From assembly GCA_038848185.1 (NCBI GenBank), contig JAWCNV010000007.1, positions 17,908-81,907 of the forward strand: a DNA stretch of 64,000 bases, written 5' to 3'. Made by a program: the position numbers and the translations under genes. This stretch comes from JAAOZP01 sp038848185 (GTDB lineage: Archaea; Thermoproteota; EX4484-205; JAAOZP01). Below are positions 17,631 through 27,048 of this stretch, piece by piece. Below the pieces are notes generated by a model. The model was not told the DNA's origin, made no database searches, and was given only the letters and a program-made list of their open reading frames with translations. The number at the start of each line of letters is the position of its first letter. The stretch's first letter is position 1.

Positions 17631-18185
17631 GTGTTGAATAAGCGTATTACAATCCTTGGTTTTACAGGAAGCCTTAGGAAGGACTCTTATAATAGGGCTC
17701 TGCTGGAAAATGCTTCAGAACTTTTGCCGAGTGAGACAAGGCTTGAAGTATTCGACTTAACCAGTATTCCTATTTTCAACCAAGATTTAGAAGCAGAGAT
17801 GCCGAGCATAGTGCTAGATTTCAAGAGCAGGATTAAGACTTCAGACGCGATTCTCATAGCTACACCAGAATACAACCATTCTATACCAGGTGTTCTCAAG
17901 AATGCTATTGACTGGGCTTCAAGACCTTACGGAGACAATTCCTTCGAAGATAAGCCTGTTGCAGTAATTAGCGCATCCCCCGGTATGCTGGGGGGAGTCA
18001 GGGCACAAATACACTTGAAACAAATACTCCAAGCCTTAGACATGCGTATAGTCAATAAGCCTGAGGTAATTCTGTCTTTTGCATCTAAGAAGATAGATAA
18101 GAATGGGAAGCTGATCGATGAAACAGCGAGGAAATTAATAGGTGATCTTCTTAAGAACTTGGTGGATTTAGCCAAGACGCAGTGA
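17631..18185 (+). CDS. NADPH-dependent FMN reductase family protein
   Basis: A 184-residue flavodoxin-like reductase. The phosphate-binding loop GFTGSLRKDSYNRAL is near the N-terminus, the flavin contact TPEYNHSIPGVLKNAIDW is central, and SASPGMLGG follows. Family members reduce FMN, quinones, azo dyes or metals using NAD(P)H. The start is GTG at 17631. It lies 69 nt after the GltD-like gene on the same strand and may be co-expressed, though a separate promoter is possible. Confidence 0.87.
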   Translation: MLNKRITILGFTGSLRKDSYNRALLENASELLPSETRLEVFDLTSIPIFNQDLEAEMPSIVLDFKSRIKTSDAILIATPEYNHSIPGVLKNAIDWASRPYGDNSFEDKPVAVISASPGMLGGVRAQIHLKQILQALDMRIVNKPEVILSFASKKIDKNGKLIDETARKLIGDLLKNLVDLAKTQ

Positions 18186-18240
18186 GTGAACTAGTTCGGC
18201 AAATTGGAGGGTTTTTCTGTTAACGAATTCTTCAGGATTG

Positions 18241-19305
18241 TTAGAAATCCCATTCGACAGTTGTTTCCCTACCTTCTACTGCAGACCTGTGGATTGCTTC
18301 AAGAATAGCTTGAACCCTAAGTCCTTCAATAGCGGGTGAAAACAGGGGTCTCCCTTCTTTAACTGATTGTACGAATTTCCTGATCCTCTCCTCATATATG
18401 TTTACTTCAGGAAACTTATCTTGCGGCTTTACGACCATCCTGACTCCCTGAACCTCCTTGTAGATTTCAAAAGGATCTAGTTGCACTCCGCCTTCCGTTC
18501 CGAGGAGCGTGAGGCCGAATTTGTCCTCGCTTATGAATGAAGCCCAGTTTGTCTCAAGAAGCATCGTGAAATCCTTTTCAAACTTTACTAGGGCGAAAGC
18601 ATTATCCTCCACTTCAAAATCCTCAGGGTTCCAAGTTTTTCCCCAGCATCCTTTTTCAGCCATCTCTGGTCTCCTGCCGAACTTGCTGTATTCTACTCCG
18701 AATGCTGATTTAGGCTTAGGAAAATTGGTGACGTACATTGCAGAGTCAACCGCGTAGCAACCTATGTCAAACAATGGCCCTGTGCCAGAAAGCTTTCTGC
18801 TCATGAAGGTTTTCGCAGGCGGTATACCCCACCTTCTTAATGCGAGGGCCCTAGCGTAGTAGACTTCACCAAGCTCCCCTGAGTCTATGAGGCTTCTCAG
18901 AATGTTCAAGTCGGGTCTAAACCGGGTCTGGAAGCCGACGATCAGTATTCTGCCTGTCTTCTTAGATGCTTCATACATTTCTATAGCGTCTTTAAGGCTT
19001 CCAGCCATAGGTTTCTCAGTTAAGACATGCGCCCCCTTCTTCATTGCGGCAACGGCAGGATCCTTATGGAACATGTTGGGCGTGCAGACGCTGACTGCAT
19101 CCATCTCCTCTTTCTCAAGCATCTCGTTATAATCAACATAGTGCTTGGGGATTTTGAACTCTTCCGCCATGCTTCTAGCAGCGTTAGCATCTATGTCTGC
19201 ACATGCAACAATTTCAACGTCGCTGATCTTCCTGTAGTTTGGAGCATGGGCGAACCTAGCTATTCCTCCGCACCCAATTATACCTACCCTAATCTTCTGA
19301 CTCAT
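18241..19305 (-). CDS. Gfo/Idh/MocA family NAD(P)-dependent oxidoreductase
   Basis: A 354-residue sugar- or polyol-type dehydrogenase. The N-terminal Rossmann fold starts VGIIGCGGIARFAH. The family's EKP motif (VLTEKPMAG) holds the catalytic-site Lys, and DIGCYAVD provides the conserved Asp/His-region equivalent. The C-terminal alpha/beta domain (about 125-330) shapes the substrate site. Substrates in this family range from inositol to glucose and N-acetyl sugars and cannot be predicted. It is a single gene; the next genes on either side point in other directions. Confidence 0.86.
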   Translation of the reverse strand: MSQKIRVGIIGCGGIARFAHAPNYRKISDVEIVACADIDANAARSMAEEFKIPKHYVDYNEMLEKEEMDAVSVCTPNMFHKDPAVAAMKKGAHVLTEKPMAGSLKDAIEMYEASKKTGRILIVGFQTRFRPDLNILRSLIDSGELGEVYYARALALRRWGIPPAKTFMSRKLSGTGPLFDIGCYAVDSAMYVTNFPKPKSAFGVEYSKFGRRPEMAEKGCWGKTWNPEDFEVEDNAFALVKFEKDFTMLLETNWASFISEDKFGLTLLGTEGGVQLDPFEIYKEVQGVRMVVKPQDKFPEVNIYEERIRKFVQSVKEGRPLFSPAIEGLRVQAILEAIHRSAVEGRETTVEWDF

Positions 19306-19455
19306 GGAGCATGCGGAAAAACTTCTTTTTAATAAGGTTTTTTACAATATTTTTTGGACAAACAGTCTGCATCTTGGCTTCAATAGTCCCATAAACTTCC
19401 CTTGGATACGGTTTAAATAACGATTTATTAAGCGGATTAAGCATGATGAGAGGAT

Positions 19456-20679
19456 TTGGCGTCTGACGCTGATAGGGAAAGGCTCAAATGGATGTATGGA
19501 AGATCGTTTGTAAGCTCCCTTAGCAACGGTATGATCTCCCCCTTCATATATGTTTACGCTGCTAGGATCGGAGTTTCTTCAGGTGAAATAGGTTGGATGC
19601 ATTCCTTCAACAATTTTTTCACGAACAGTCTTCAAGTTCCTTGGGGAAGGCTTAGCGACAGGATTGGGAGAAGAGTCATCATCATAGTTGCAACAAGCCT
19701 CCTAGCCTCACTCCTATGGATACCTATAGCATTAATCACCGAACCCAGATTTTTCCTCATGCTCGTGGCACTGCAGTTTCTCCTAGCCTCAGCCGCAGTC
19801 CCTGCTTGGAACGCTCTTTTAAGAGAGTCGACGCAAGCCTTTTTCAGAAGCATAGCAGTCTCAAACATAAACATCGCCTCACTACTCGGAAGCCTGATTG
19901 CAACAATCTTCTCCGGGTGGCTCATAGACTCCTCTGAAGGCAAAATCATAATTCCATCAGTCATAGCAACTATTCTAGGATTAGTGGGAGCCTTAATACT
20001 TTTAAGGGTGAGAGAGAAGGAAATTAAGAAGCCTAAACCTGGAAAACTTACCTCCATCTTTAAGGTCACAGATATCCCTAGTTTAATCAACGAGAATAAT
20101 GATTTCAAGCTTTTCCTAAAGCTGTCAGCAATATACGGTTTCTCCATGTCTCTCGCGTGGCCGATATTCACGATCACTACTGCAATAATCCTAAACTTGA
20201 GTATGACGGAGGTTGGAGCCCTGTCGGTGATTCAGACAGTTGCAACGCTCCTAGTGCAGCCCTTAATGGGGCGCCTCGTAACCAGAATCGGTAAGAAGCC
20301 GCTAATAGTCTTTCACTACGTTGCCTTAACCACAGTTCCGCTAGTATACTGCTTCGCCTCAAGCTTCCTCCAGATAGCGGTGTTAAACACTTTCCTTGGA
20401 CTGGTAGTAGCTGCAGGCAACGCGACAATCCTACCGTATATCCTAGATATTCTCCCCGAGAACCATGTTGGAGAATTCACCTCGATATACAATATGGTTA
20501 TGGGCCTAGCATACTTCACTGGTTCAGCAATTGGGGGGAACGCTATTGAAATTATGAGCCAGTATCTTGGAAGAGTTTTAAGTCTTCAAGTAGGATACCT
20601 CGTCTCAGCCTCGGGGAGGCTTATCATAGGACTATCATTCCTTAAGATAAGGGAGACCGGGACGCCTAAAAGAATTTGA
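19456..20679 (+). CDS. Major facilitator superfamily (MFS) transporter
   Basis: A 407-residue secondary transporter with 12 predicted helices in two halves and a central cytoplasmic loop near residues 185-215 (REKEIKKPKPGK). The MFS loop 2-3 motif GRLSDRIGRRVI (about residues 58-69) is canonical, and a second-half echo GRLVTRIGKKPLI is present. The start is TTG at 19456, preceded by gatgagagga. A TATA-like box (tttaaata) is near 19410-19418. Substrate unknown; drug, sugar or metabolite export are all possible. Confidence 0.83.
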   Translation: MASDADRERLKWMYGRSFVSSLSNGMISPFIYVYAARIGVSSGEIGWMHSFNNFFTNSLQVPWGRLSDRIGRRVIIIVATSLLASLLWIPIALITEPRFFLMLVALQFLLASAAVPAWNALLRESTQAFFRSIAVSNINIASLLGSLIATIFSGWLIDSSEGKIIIPSVIATILGLVGALILLRVREKEIKKPKPGKLTSIFKVTDIPSLINENNDFKLFLKLSAIYGFSMSLAWPIFTITTAIILNLSMTEVGALSVIQTVATLLVQPLMGRLVTRIGKKPLIVFHYVALTTVPLVYCFASSFLQIAVLNTFLGLVVAAGNATILPYILDILPENHVGEFTSIYNMVMGLAYFTGSAIGGNAIEIMSQYLGRVLSLQVGYLVSASGRLIIGLSFLKIRETGTPKRI

Positions 20680-20742
20680 AATCTGTCTATCTAATAGCTG
20701 AAAAACAACATAAACATGTGATTTTTACCACCGCACATTTGC

Positions 20743-21681
20743 TTAGAAGAAGTCTAGTGAAATTGTTCTTAGAACACTGTCTATCTCCATAAGCTCCTGT
20801 TCACTAAGCCTCCAGCCTGCTGCTCCAGCATTCTCCTCAGCCTGCTTAGGGTTCTTAGCCCCGGGTATTGGAACAACATTCCCATCTTTCAACAACCAGT
20901 TCATCGCAACCTGTGCAATAGTTTTACCCCTTGCCTTAGCAATCTTCTCGAGAACAGGTAGAAGCCGGCTTACCTCCTTAAGATTCTTGTCTGAGAAAAG
21001 CTTGTTATGCCTCCTAATATCGTCAGAAGGCTTGTTGCTCAAACTGTATTTTCCGGTTAAAGCCCCCTGCGCAAGCGGGCTGTAAGCGATTATCGTTATG
21101 TTCTCCCTTCTGCAGTAGGGTATGACCTCCTCCTCAATCTCCCTCTGCAACATGTTATACTTAACCTGGTTAGAAACTATGGGAGCTTCAGAAAGATGCT
21201 TCTTAGCCTCCTCCAGGTCTCTTACCGCGAAATTGCTGACGCCGATTGCCCTTATCTTACCCTCCTTGTAAAGCTTCCCCATAGCACGCATAGTGTGTTT
21301 CAAAGGAACCTGGTCCCAGGGGTCTGGCCAGTGAACTTGGTAAAGATCTATCTCCCTTACTCCGAGCCTTCTTAAACTGTTTTCAGCAGCCTTCAAAACA
21401 TCGTCATACCTCAAGTGTCCACCCTGAACCTTCGTTGCGATAACGAGGTTCTCTCTCCCAACCTCCTTCACTGCTCTTGCAACAACCTCCTCTGAATGCC
21501 CATTCCCGTATGCTTCAGCAGTATCTATCAGGTTTACTCCAAGCTCGTATGCTCTTACAATCGCCTTCACTATCTGCTCATCCTCAACATCAACCCCCCA
21601 AGCTTTCCCACTGGCCTGCCAAGCACCCAGACCGATTATTGATGCTTTTAAATCGCTTTTACCCAACTTAATATACTCCAT
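20743..21681 (-). CDS. Aldo/keto reductase
   Basis: A 312-residue NADPH-dependent TIM-barrel reductase. The catalytic tetrad is recognisable: Asp and Tyr in NLIDTAEAYGNGHSE, Lys in LVIATKVQGG and His in DLYQVHWPD. The cofactor-binding end has VVPIPGAKNPKQAEENAGA. The start MEYIKLGKSDLKASIIGLG is typical of the family. Substrate unknown; related archaeal enzymes reduce sugars and aldehydes. Confidence 0.9.
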   Translation of the reverse strand: MEYIKLGKSDLKASIIGLGAWQASGKAWGVDVEDEQIVKAIVRAYELGVNLIDTAEAYGNGHSEEVVARAVKEVGRENLVIATKVQGGHLRYDDVLKAAENSLRRLGVREIDLYQVHWPDPWDQVPLKHTMRAMGKLYKEGKIRAIGVSNFAVRDLEEAKKHLSEAPIVSNQVKYNMLQREIEEEVIPYCRRENITIIAYSPLAQGALTGKYSLSNKPSDDIRRHNKLFSDKNLKEVSRLLPVLEKIAKARGKTIAQVAMNWLLKDGNVVPIPGAKNPKQAEENAGAAGWRLSEQELMEIDSVLRTISLDFF

Positions 21682-21918
21682 ACCTTACACCTCGGAAACG
21701 AAATAGTCTTCTTCGTTTTTAAACTTTCTCCGAAGCTGAAGGATGCATCAAACATCTTTTAGAAAAAAGACAGTTTATAAGGATATCCCCGCTTCAAATC
21801 CTTAACAGCCTTTAAAGGAAGCTTATCGAACCAGTTTATCTCTATTACAATACTTCGCTCACCCGAAAAACCAAAGATTTATATATGTTGAGCAGCACAT
21901 CACACCCAGTGAATATAA

Positions 21919-22743
21919 ATGAAGGGGGAGTCGCATTCTCAGAGTCCTAGCGGGAAGAAAAAGCTTAACCCAAAGGAGGTTCTATGTTCAGAGTATCATC
22001 CTAATGAGAAGGTTGTCGAATGGTCTTTAAAAGCTAGGAATATGCCGGGGATAATGGCCACTATTATGAATGTCCTATCTGAAAAAGGAGTGAGGTTCCT
22101 CTCCGGCTTCCAAACCATAGATCCGAATGAAAACATTTTTCTCCTAGGGGGCTTCATAGACCTCTCGGCTTCAAAAATTAAATCAGAAGACGTTGGAAAA
22201 TTATTGAGAGCTGTTGAGGGTGTTTTAGAGGTTAATGTTCATGAGGAAATGTTCGACGGGTTGATTATCGACGAGCTCCATTTCCCGCTGAAAGTTTCAG
22301 GTGAGAGAAGCTTTACTTTCAGGGTTGAAACATTCGGAGGTATACTTAAGAGGCTTTATGAGAAGTTTGGAACTGGTGCTGCAGTAATACTCTACGAAAT
22401 GGGTATGGCAGCAGGCGAGAGTAGGGCGAAGAGTGCTGTGAAGAAGCATCGCACAGATAAGTTAGGCATTTTGAAACTGATAATGGCTGAAAGGTCTGCT
22501 AAAGGCTGGTGTCTAGCTGAAGTGGAGGATTTCAGCAGTAAAAAGGCTGTGCTGACAGTTAATGACTTATTTGAATGCATGCCTTTTAAAGGTAAGCAGG
22601 ACAGGGCAATCAGCCATTTCTTCAGGGGGTATTTGGCAGGAATATGTCAAACCCTATTTGGTAAAGAGGTTTCTGTAACGGAGGTTGAATGCATAGCCAA
22701 GGGGGACCCTGTCTGTAAATTTAACATTCAGGTCAAGGATTAA
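21919..22743 (+). CDS. ACT-like plus V4R domain protein, probable small-molecule sensor
   Basis: A 274-residue cytoplasmic protein. A charged tail (1 to about 30) precedes an ACT-like regulatory domain (about 33-110, SLKARNMPGIMATIMNVLSEKG). The C-terminal half is a V4R (4-vinyl reductase) domain, about 115-270. It includes CLAEVEDF, a Cys at the end of the sheet (LTVNDLFEC) and the terminal VTEVECIAKGDPVCKF typical of V4R. V4R domains bind hydrophobic ligands or Zn in regulators and in the BchJ/TRAPP fold. No DNA-binding domain is seen. A TATA box (atttatatat, 21877-21886) sits about 35 nt before the ATG. Confidence 0.8.
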   Translation: MKGESHSQSPSGKKKLNPKEVLCSEYHPNEKVVEWSLKARNMPGIMATIMNVLSEKGVRFLSGFQTIDPNENIFLLGGFIDLSASKIKSEDVGKLLRAVEGVLEVNVHEEMFDGLIIDELHFPLKVSGERSFTFRVETFGGILKRLYEKFGTGAAVILYEMGMAAGESRAKSAVKKHRTDKLGILKLIMAERSAKGWCLAEVEDFSSKKAVLTVNDLFECMPFKGKQDRAISHFFRGYLAGICQTLFGKEVSVTEVECIAKGDPVCKFNIQVKD

Positions 22744-22820
22744 CCTTTTTAATGAAACATATAGAAGACTTAGCCTTTTCTTTATTAAAGCTTATATCTC
22801 TATTATGAGTTTCTTTTCCT

Positions 22821-24356
22821 ATGTTTCCAAAGAATTTTCTCTGGGGGGCTGCGGAAGCAGGTTTCCAGTTTGAGATGGGTGATTCCGATGGTAGGAATGT
22901 TGATCCTAATACTGATTGGTTTAAATGGGTTCATGATGCTGAGAATATCCGTAATAAAACTGTTAGTGGAGACCTTCCTGAGAACGGGATTAACTACTGG
23001 GAGCTTTACAAGGTTGACCATGATTTGGCAAGAGGCTTGGGAATGAATGCCTATAGGCTTGGGGTTGAGTGGAGCAGAATATTTCCTAAAAACACTTCAG
23101 AAGTTAAAACTGACGTAGAGATATCTTCAGACGGAAGGATAAGCAGGATAGAGTTGGATGAGAAGAGCCTAGAGAAGCTGGAGCCATTAGCAGACATGAA
23201 TGCTCTAAAACACTATGAGAAGATGATTGACGACCTGAGGGAGAAAGGGTTTAAAGTAATAATATGTCTTAATCATTTCACTCTCCCACTCTGGGTGCAT
23301 GACCCGATTGTCGCAAGGGATTCTAAGCTTAAGCGTGGGCCGAGAGGATGGTACGATCAGGATACGGTTGTCGAGTTCACGAAGTACGCAGCCTTCCTAG
23401 CGTGGAAGCTTGGGGCAAAGATAGATATGTGGGCTACTTTCAACGAGCCGAATGTGGTTGCGGAGATGGGTTACTTCATGGGGCTGGGAGGGTTTCCACC
23501 AGGCATCAAGATGAATGCTTTAAGCTCTTTCAGAGTGTTTAAAAGGGTTTTGCTTAACATGATTGTTGCGCATGCAAGAGCCTTCGAAGCCATTAAGAAG
23601 TTTGATGTTCAGCGTGCTGACTCAGATAGTTCTCAGCCTGCTTCGGTAGGAATTATTCAAAACGTTATTCCAGCGATGCCGCTGAACCCCTCTAGGGATG
23701 CTGATTTACAGGCTTCACGCTTCCTTGAGAAGATGCATAACGATTTTTTCATTGACGCTGCATCATCCGGCTGGGTTGACATGAACCTAAACAATATTAA
23801 AGATGAGAACGAGGTTAAGAAGGATCTTGAAGGCAAGATGGATTGGCTGGGTTTAAACTATTATACTCGGATGGTTGTAAGCGGTAAGAAGTTTTTCCTA
23901 GCGAGATTAGTCTCAGGCATTTCAGCTATCCCAGAACTCGTTGAAGGTTATGGTTTCGCGTGTAAAGCCAATGAAGTTTCCAAGGATGGTAGACCAACAT
24001 CAGACTTCGGCTGGGAACTGTATCCAGAAGGGCTTGTAAGAGTAGTTGTCGAAATGTCGAGATACGGTAAGCCTATTTACGTGACTGAGAATGGTGCTGC
24101 AGACTCCGAGGACAGAATTAGATCAAGATATATCGTTGAACACTTGAAGGTTTTGGAGAACTTGGTTGAGGAGAAGCATGTCGACCTAAGGGGTTACTTC
24201 CATTGGGCTTTAACAGACAACTATGAGTGGGCAGAAGGATTCAGTATGAAGTTTGGATTATATGGCGTTGATCTTAAAACTAAGAAGAGGCTTCGGAGAA
24301 AAGGCGCCGAGGTTCTTAGAAAAATAATTCAGAACGGTACCGTAAGCAACACGTGA
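22821..24356 (+). CDS. Glycoside hydrolase family 1 beta-glycosidase
   Basis: A 511-residue retaining beta-glycosidase like Sulfolobus LacS. The acid/base is E209 in TFNEP and the nucleophile is E423 in YVTENG. FLWGAAEAGFQFEM at the N-terminus and the terminal GYFHWALTDNYEWAEGF are GH1 signatures. The extra segments between residues 90 and 125 and near 260-275 match the long archaeal type. Likely substrates are beta-galactosides, glucosides or mannosides. A TATA-like cttatatc (22791-22798) lies just 23-30 nt before the ATG, so a leaderless mRNA is likely. A LigD-type phosphoesterase gene follows 27 nt later. Confidence 0.93.
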   Translation: MFPKNFLWGAAEAGFQFEMGDSDGRNVDPNTDWFKWVHDAENIRNKTVSGDLPENGINYWELYKVDHDLARGLGMNAYRLGVEWSRIFPKNTSEVKTDVEISSDGRISRIELDEKSLEKLEPLADMNALKHYEKMIDDLREKGFKVIICLNHFTLPLWVHDPIVARDSKLKRGPRGWYDQDTVVEFTKYAAFLAWKLGAKIDMWATFNEPNVVAEMGYFMGLGGFPPGIKMNALSSFRVFKRVLLNMIVAHARAFEAIKKFDVQRADSDSSQPASVGIIQNVIPAMPLNPSRDADLQASRFLEKMHNDFFIDAASSGWVDMNLNNIKDENEVKKDLEGKMDWLGLNYYTRMVVSGKKFFLARLVSGISAIPELVEGYGFACKANEVSKDGRPTSDFGWELYPEGLVRVVVEMSRYGKPIYVTENGAADSEDRIRSRYIVEHLKVLENLVEEKHVDLRGYFHWALTDNYEWAEGFSMKFGLYGVDLKTKKRLRRKGAEVLRKIIQNGTVSNT

Positions 24357-24383
24357 TAATATCTTGAGGATCCTTTTAAACAA

Positions 24384-24779
24384 ATGAGCCGGAAGAAACT
24401 TATCTACGTTATTCAAAAACACGCGGCAACGCATCTCCACTATGATCTCAGGCTTGAAATGGATGGTGTTCTGAAAAGCTGGGCTATTCCTAAGGAGCCT
24501 GAGGATAAGCCTGGTGCAAGGAGGCTGGCCATACAGGTTGAGGATCATCCTCTGGAATATGCCAGTTTTGAAGGATTCATTCCTGAAGGCCAATACGGTG
24601 CAGGGGAGGTTGAGAGATGGGATTTCGGGAACTATGAGCTTGTAAAAAAGACGGAGAGGAGTATAGAGGTTGAAATATATGGGAAACGCCTCAAGGGACG
24701 TTTCATCCTGATGAAATTTGAGAAAGCAGGAGGAAACGCTTGGCTCTTCTTTAAGAAGAAGAGCAGTGTCCGTGCTTAA
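24384..24779 (+). CDS. Stand-alone LigD-type 3'-phosphoesterase (PE) domain protein
   Basis: A 131-residue protein that consists only of the PE domain found in bacterial DNA ligase D, which trims 3'-phosphate and 3'-ribonucleotide ends during break repair. The active-site segments are intact: QKHAATHLHYDLRLEMDG, SWAIPKEP and EDHPLEYASFEGFIPEGQYG, which supply the His/Asp/Glu ligands for Mn. No Ku, ligase or primase-polymerase gene is in the window. It sits between two carbohydrate-active enzymes, apparently by chance or for co-transcription with GH1 (27-nt gap). Confidence 0.9.
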   Translation: MSRKKLIYVIQKHAATHLHYDLRLEMDGVLKSWAIPKEPEDKPGARRLAIQVEDHPLEYASFEGFIPEGQYGAGEVERWDFGNYELVKKTERSIEVEIYGKRLKGRFILMKFEKAGGNAWLFFKKKSSVRA

Positions 24780-24827
24780 ACCATGGCGACCAAGTTAAAA
24801 ACATCTAACCCTTAAGAGTAAAAACAG

Positions 24828-24834
24828 TTTTTTT
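24828..24834 (+). terminator. Possible T-run transcription terminator
   Basis: Seven consecutive T residues follow an A-rich stretch about 50 nt after the phosphoesterase stop codon. Archaeal RNA polymerase terminates at such non-template T-runs without needing a hairpin. It separates the GH1/phosphoesterase unit from the GH130 gene. Confidence 0.35.
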
Positions 24835-24915
24835 CCCATTCTCTGTGTCTACTCTGTTTAACAGCAAGGTTCATATAGATGTAGGTCTAACAAAAATTTC
24901 AGGGTGTAGCTGCAA

Positions 24916-25929
24916 ATGGGTGGAGTAAGAATAATCGGAGAAAATTTGAAAAACATGCCTTGGCAGGATAAGCCTGAAGGTTATGAAGGCGTTATATGGA
25001 GGTATGATAAGAATCCTCTAACGAAGTGGAATCCTACTAAGAGCACTGCAAGAATATTCAATAGTGCGGTGGTCCCGTTTAAGAACAGGTTTGTAGGAGT
25101 TTTCAGGGCGGACCATAAGGACGGTAAAGCTAGGCTTCACGTGGGTTGGAGCGAAGACGGGGTTTCATGGGATATCGAGGACGAGGTGATAATGTGGAAG
25201 GATGAGAAGGGAGAAATATACCAGCCTAACTACGCTTACGACCCGAGGGTTGTTAAGATAGAGGACACCTATTACATAACTTGGTGCACAGACTTCTTCG
25301 GCCCCACTATAGGAGTAGGTAGGACGAAGGATTTCAAAGAGTTCACCCGGCTTGAAAACGCTTTCCTCCCCTTCAATAGGAATGGTGTCCTATTCCCGAG
25401 GAAGGTCAATGGTAAATACTTAATGCTTTCAAGACCCAGCGATACTGGGCACACTCCTTTCGGAGACATCTTCCTGAGCGAAAGCCCTGACATGATTCAC
25501 TGGGGGAGACACAGGAGGGTTATGGGTAGAGGAGGATCAGGATGGTGGCAGGGGCTTAAAATCGGAGCAGGCCCAATACCAATTGAAACAACAGAGGGTT
25601 GGCTGCTTTTCTACCATGGTGTGGTTCTTACGTGCAACGGTTATGTCTATAGCTGTGGGGCAGCAATACTAGACTTAAACACTCCCTCCAGGGTTCTATA
25701 CAGGTGTAGAGACTACTTGTTGACGCCGGAGAAGGAGTATGAGACAGTAGGCTTTGTTCCCAACGTAGTTTTTCCGTGCGCAACCTTAACGGATGCGGAA
25801 AGTGGTAGAATCGCCCTGTACTATGGTTCTGCAGACACATATGTTTCACTGGCTTTTGCATATGTTGACGAAGTAGTGGACTACGTTAAAGAAAACGCGG
25901 AGCCGTTTCGCGAGGGAGAGGGAAGATAA
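24916..25929 (+). CDS. Glycoside hydrolase family 130 (beta-mannoside phosphorylase-like)
   Basis: A 337-residue five-bladed beta-propeller enzyme of GH130 (former DUF377). The catalytic Asp lies in YAYDPRVVK. Other family motifs are FNSAVVPFKNRFVGVFRAD, GWLLFYHGV and IALYYGSADT. GH130 enzymes phosphorolyse beta-1,4- or beta-1,2-linked mannosides, some hydrolyse them, and exact linkage cannot be read here. A TATA-like ttcatatag (about 24870-24878) is upstream. Together with GH1 it suggests use or recycling of beta-mannosides or N-glycan fragments. Confidence 0.88.
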   Translation: MGGVRIIGENLKNMPWQDKPEGYEGVIWRYDKNPLTKWNPTKSTARIFNSAVVPFKNRFVGVFRADHKDGKARLHVGWSEDGVSWDIEDEVIMWKDEKGEIYQPNYAYDPRVVKIEDTYYITWCTDFFGPTIGVGRTKDFKEFTRLENAFLPFNRNGVLFPRKVNGKYLMLSRPSDTGHTPFGDIFLSESPDMIHWGRHRRVMGRGGSGWWQGLKIGAGPIPIETTEGWLLFYHGVVLTCNGYVYSCGAAILDLNTPSRVLYRCRDYLLTPEKEYETVGFVPNVVFPCATLTDAESGRIALYYGSADTYVSLAFAYVDEVVDYVKENAEPFREGEGR

Positions 25930-26002
25930 ATAGTATCCGTTTTGAAGAAAACAAGTTTGGCAGCTGTTTCAACCGTTAGGAAAACCCTAAAACCTATGTC
26001 AG

Positions 26003-26320
26003 CTAGTTTTTTTCAATATTCTCTTGAGCCTCTCTAAGCCTAGATAAGAATATTCTCAAAGCATTAATCCCATCCGGGGTTAATACCAGAATTCTTGCCC
26101 TCAAATCCTCCCATGGTCGGTTAACCCTTATATAGTCTTTCTCCTCAAGAGCCTTCAGATGGTGTGCTAATCGACCTGGTGAAAGACCAAGCCCCTCAGC
26201 AACCTCCGTAAACCTTGCCTTCCCCCTTACCGAAAGAAAAAGCATAACAGCTAATCTAACATTATCCCCTAATACTTCTCCTTCTTCAATTAGGCGTCTA
26301 ATTTTCTCCTCTGGCTGCAT
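26003..26320 (-). CDS. Winged-helix transcriptional regulator (ArsR/HTH_27-like)
   Basis: A 105-residue cytoplasmic wHTH protein. RLAVMLFLSVRGKARFTEVAEGL then LSPGRLAHHLKAL form the helix-turn-helix, and YIRVNRPWEDLRARILVLTP the wing. A C-terminal helix (FLSRLREAQENIEKN) may dimerise. It is the second gene of a minus-strand pair and overlaps the upstream membrane-protein gene by 23 nt. It probably controls that pair and perhaps the divergent ABC exporter; this is inferred from position. Confidence 0.78.
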   Translation of the reverse strand: MQPEEKIRRLIEEGEVLGDNVRLAVMLFLSVRGKARFTEVAEGLGLSPGRLAHHLKALEEKDYIRVNRPWEDLRARILVLTPDGINALRIFLSRLREAQENIEKN

Positions 26321-26954
26321 GAAGAATCCCTAGTGCTTTCTGCCTAGCTGACAGGATATACCAGACAGCAGTCACGAAATACGAGAAGGTTAAGTGGATG
26401 GAATTGATAATGTAAGGATAGAATTCTTCCGGAAGTAGCAGGTATGAGGGCAAAGTTAGAAGGAGGTAGAGGCATACGAAGAGTGGCCGGGGGTCAATTC
26501 TACGGGTTGCCCGAAACTCCCACAAGAAGGTGGCCATGTTCCCAAGGGAAACTCCCAGACTTACCATTACTGCTATCCTTAGGGCAACTAACTCGGCAGG
26601 TATCACAACATTAGATATTACTGAGGAAAACAGAAATGCGAAAACCCAGAAAAGCATCGAAATATATTCTGTTTCTGGTTTTACCCTTTTTCCCTGAGCC
26701 TTAAACAACTCTAATGTTACACTTATTCTACTGATTATCATTACAGATAAACTGGCTACTGTGAAAGACGCTCCAAAGACAAGTATTACTAGGATGATCA
26801 CCGGGGTTGATAGTTTGAAAACGGCCATTAGAAGCTCCGTCAGCATTCCTGCAAATAATGCTGCCGAAAGGTATAGTAGGTAAATAATGGCGCCTGAAAC
26901 CTCTGAAAGCACTATCGCGTATGCTTCAACTATTCTGAAAAGATTTTTACTCAT
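26298..26954 (-). CDS. Multi-pass membrane protein of unknown function
   Basis: A 218-residue protein with about six hydrophobic helices separated by short charged loops (KAQGKRVKPETE near the middle, FRATRRIDPRPL later). I do not recognise the family. The reading frame extends to 27020, but the ATG at 26954 (MSKNLFRIVEAY) is preferred. A TATA-like tttatatta on the minus strand (about 26976-26984) lies 22-30 nt upstream of it. It shares an operon with the wHTH gene and is divergent from the ABC exporter, so it may sense or assist export. Confidence 0.6.
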   Translation of the reverse strand: MSKNLFRIVEAYAIVLSEVSGAIIYLLYLSAALFAGMLTELLMAVFKLSTPVIILVILVFGASFTVASLSVMIISRISVTLELFKAQGKRVKPETEYISMLFWVFAFLFSSVISNVVIPAELVALRIAVMVSLGVSLGNMATFLWEFRATRRIDPRPLFVCLYLLLTLPSYLLLPEEFYPYIINSIHLTFSYFVTAVWYILSARQKALGILHAARGEN

Positions 26955-26975
26955 GCTTAGTATATCTAAACAGAT

Positions 26976-27026
26976 AATATAAATGTTTCTTAACTTTGGA
27001 AAACAAAGTAAACGAAGCATTATAAA
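26976..27026. promoter_or_regulatory. Divergent promoter pair
   Basis: The 94-nt gap between the membrane-protein ATG (26954, minus) and the ABC ATPase ATG (27049, plus) holds two TATA-like boxes. One is at about 26976-26984 for the minus strand; the other, attataaa, is at 27019-27026 for the plus strand. Each is about 23-30 nt from its start codon, implying leaderless transcripts and room for shared control by the wHTH protein. Confidence 0.5.
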
Positions 27027-27048
27027 CCTTCAAGTAGAAGCCTACAGC

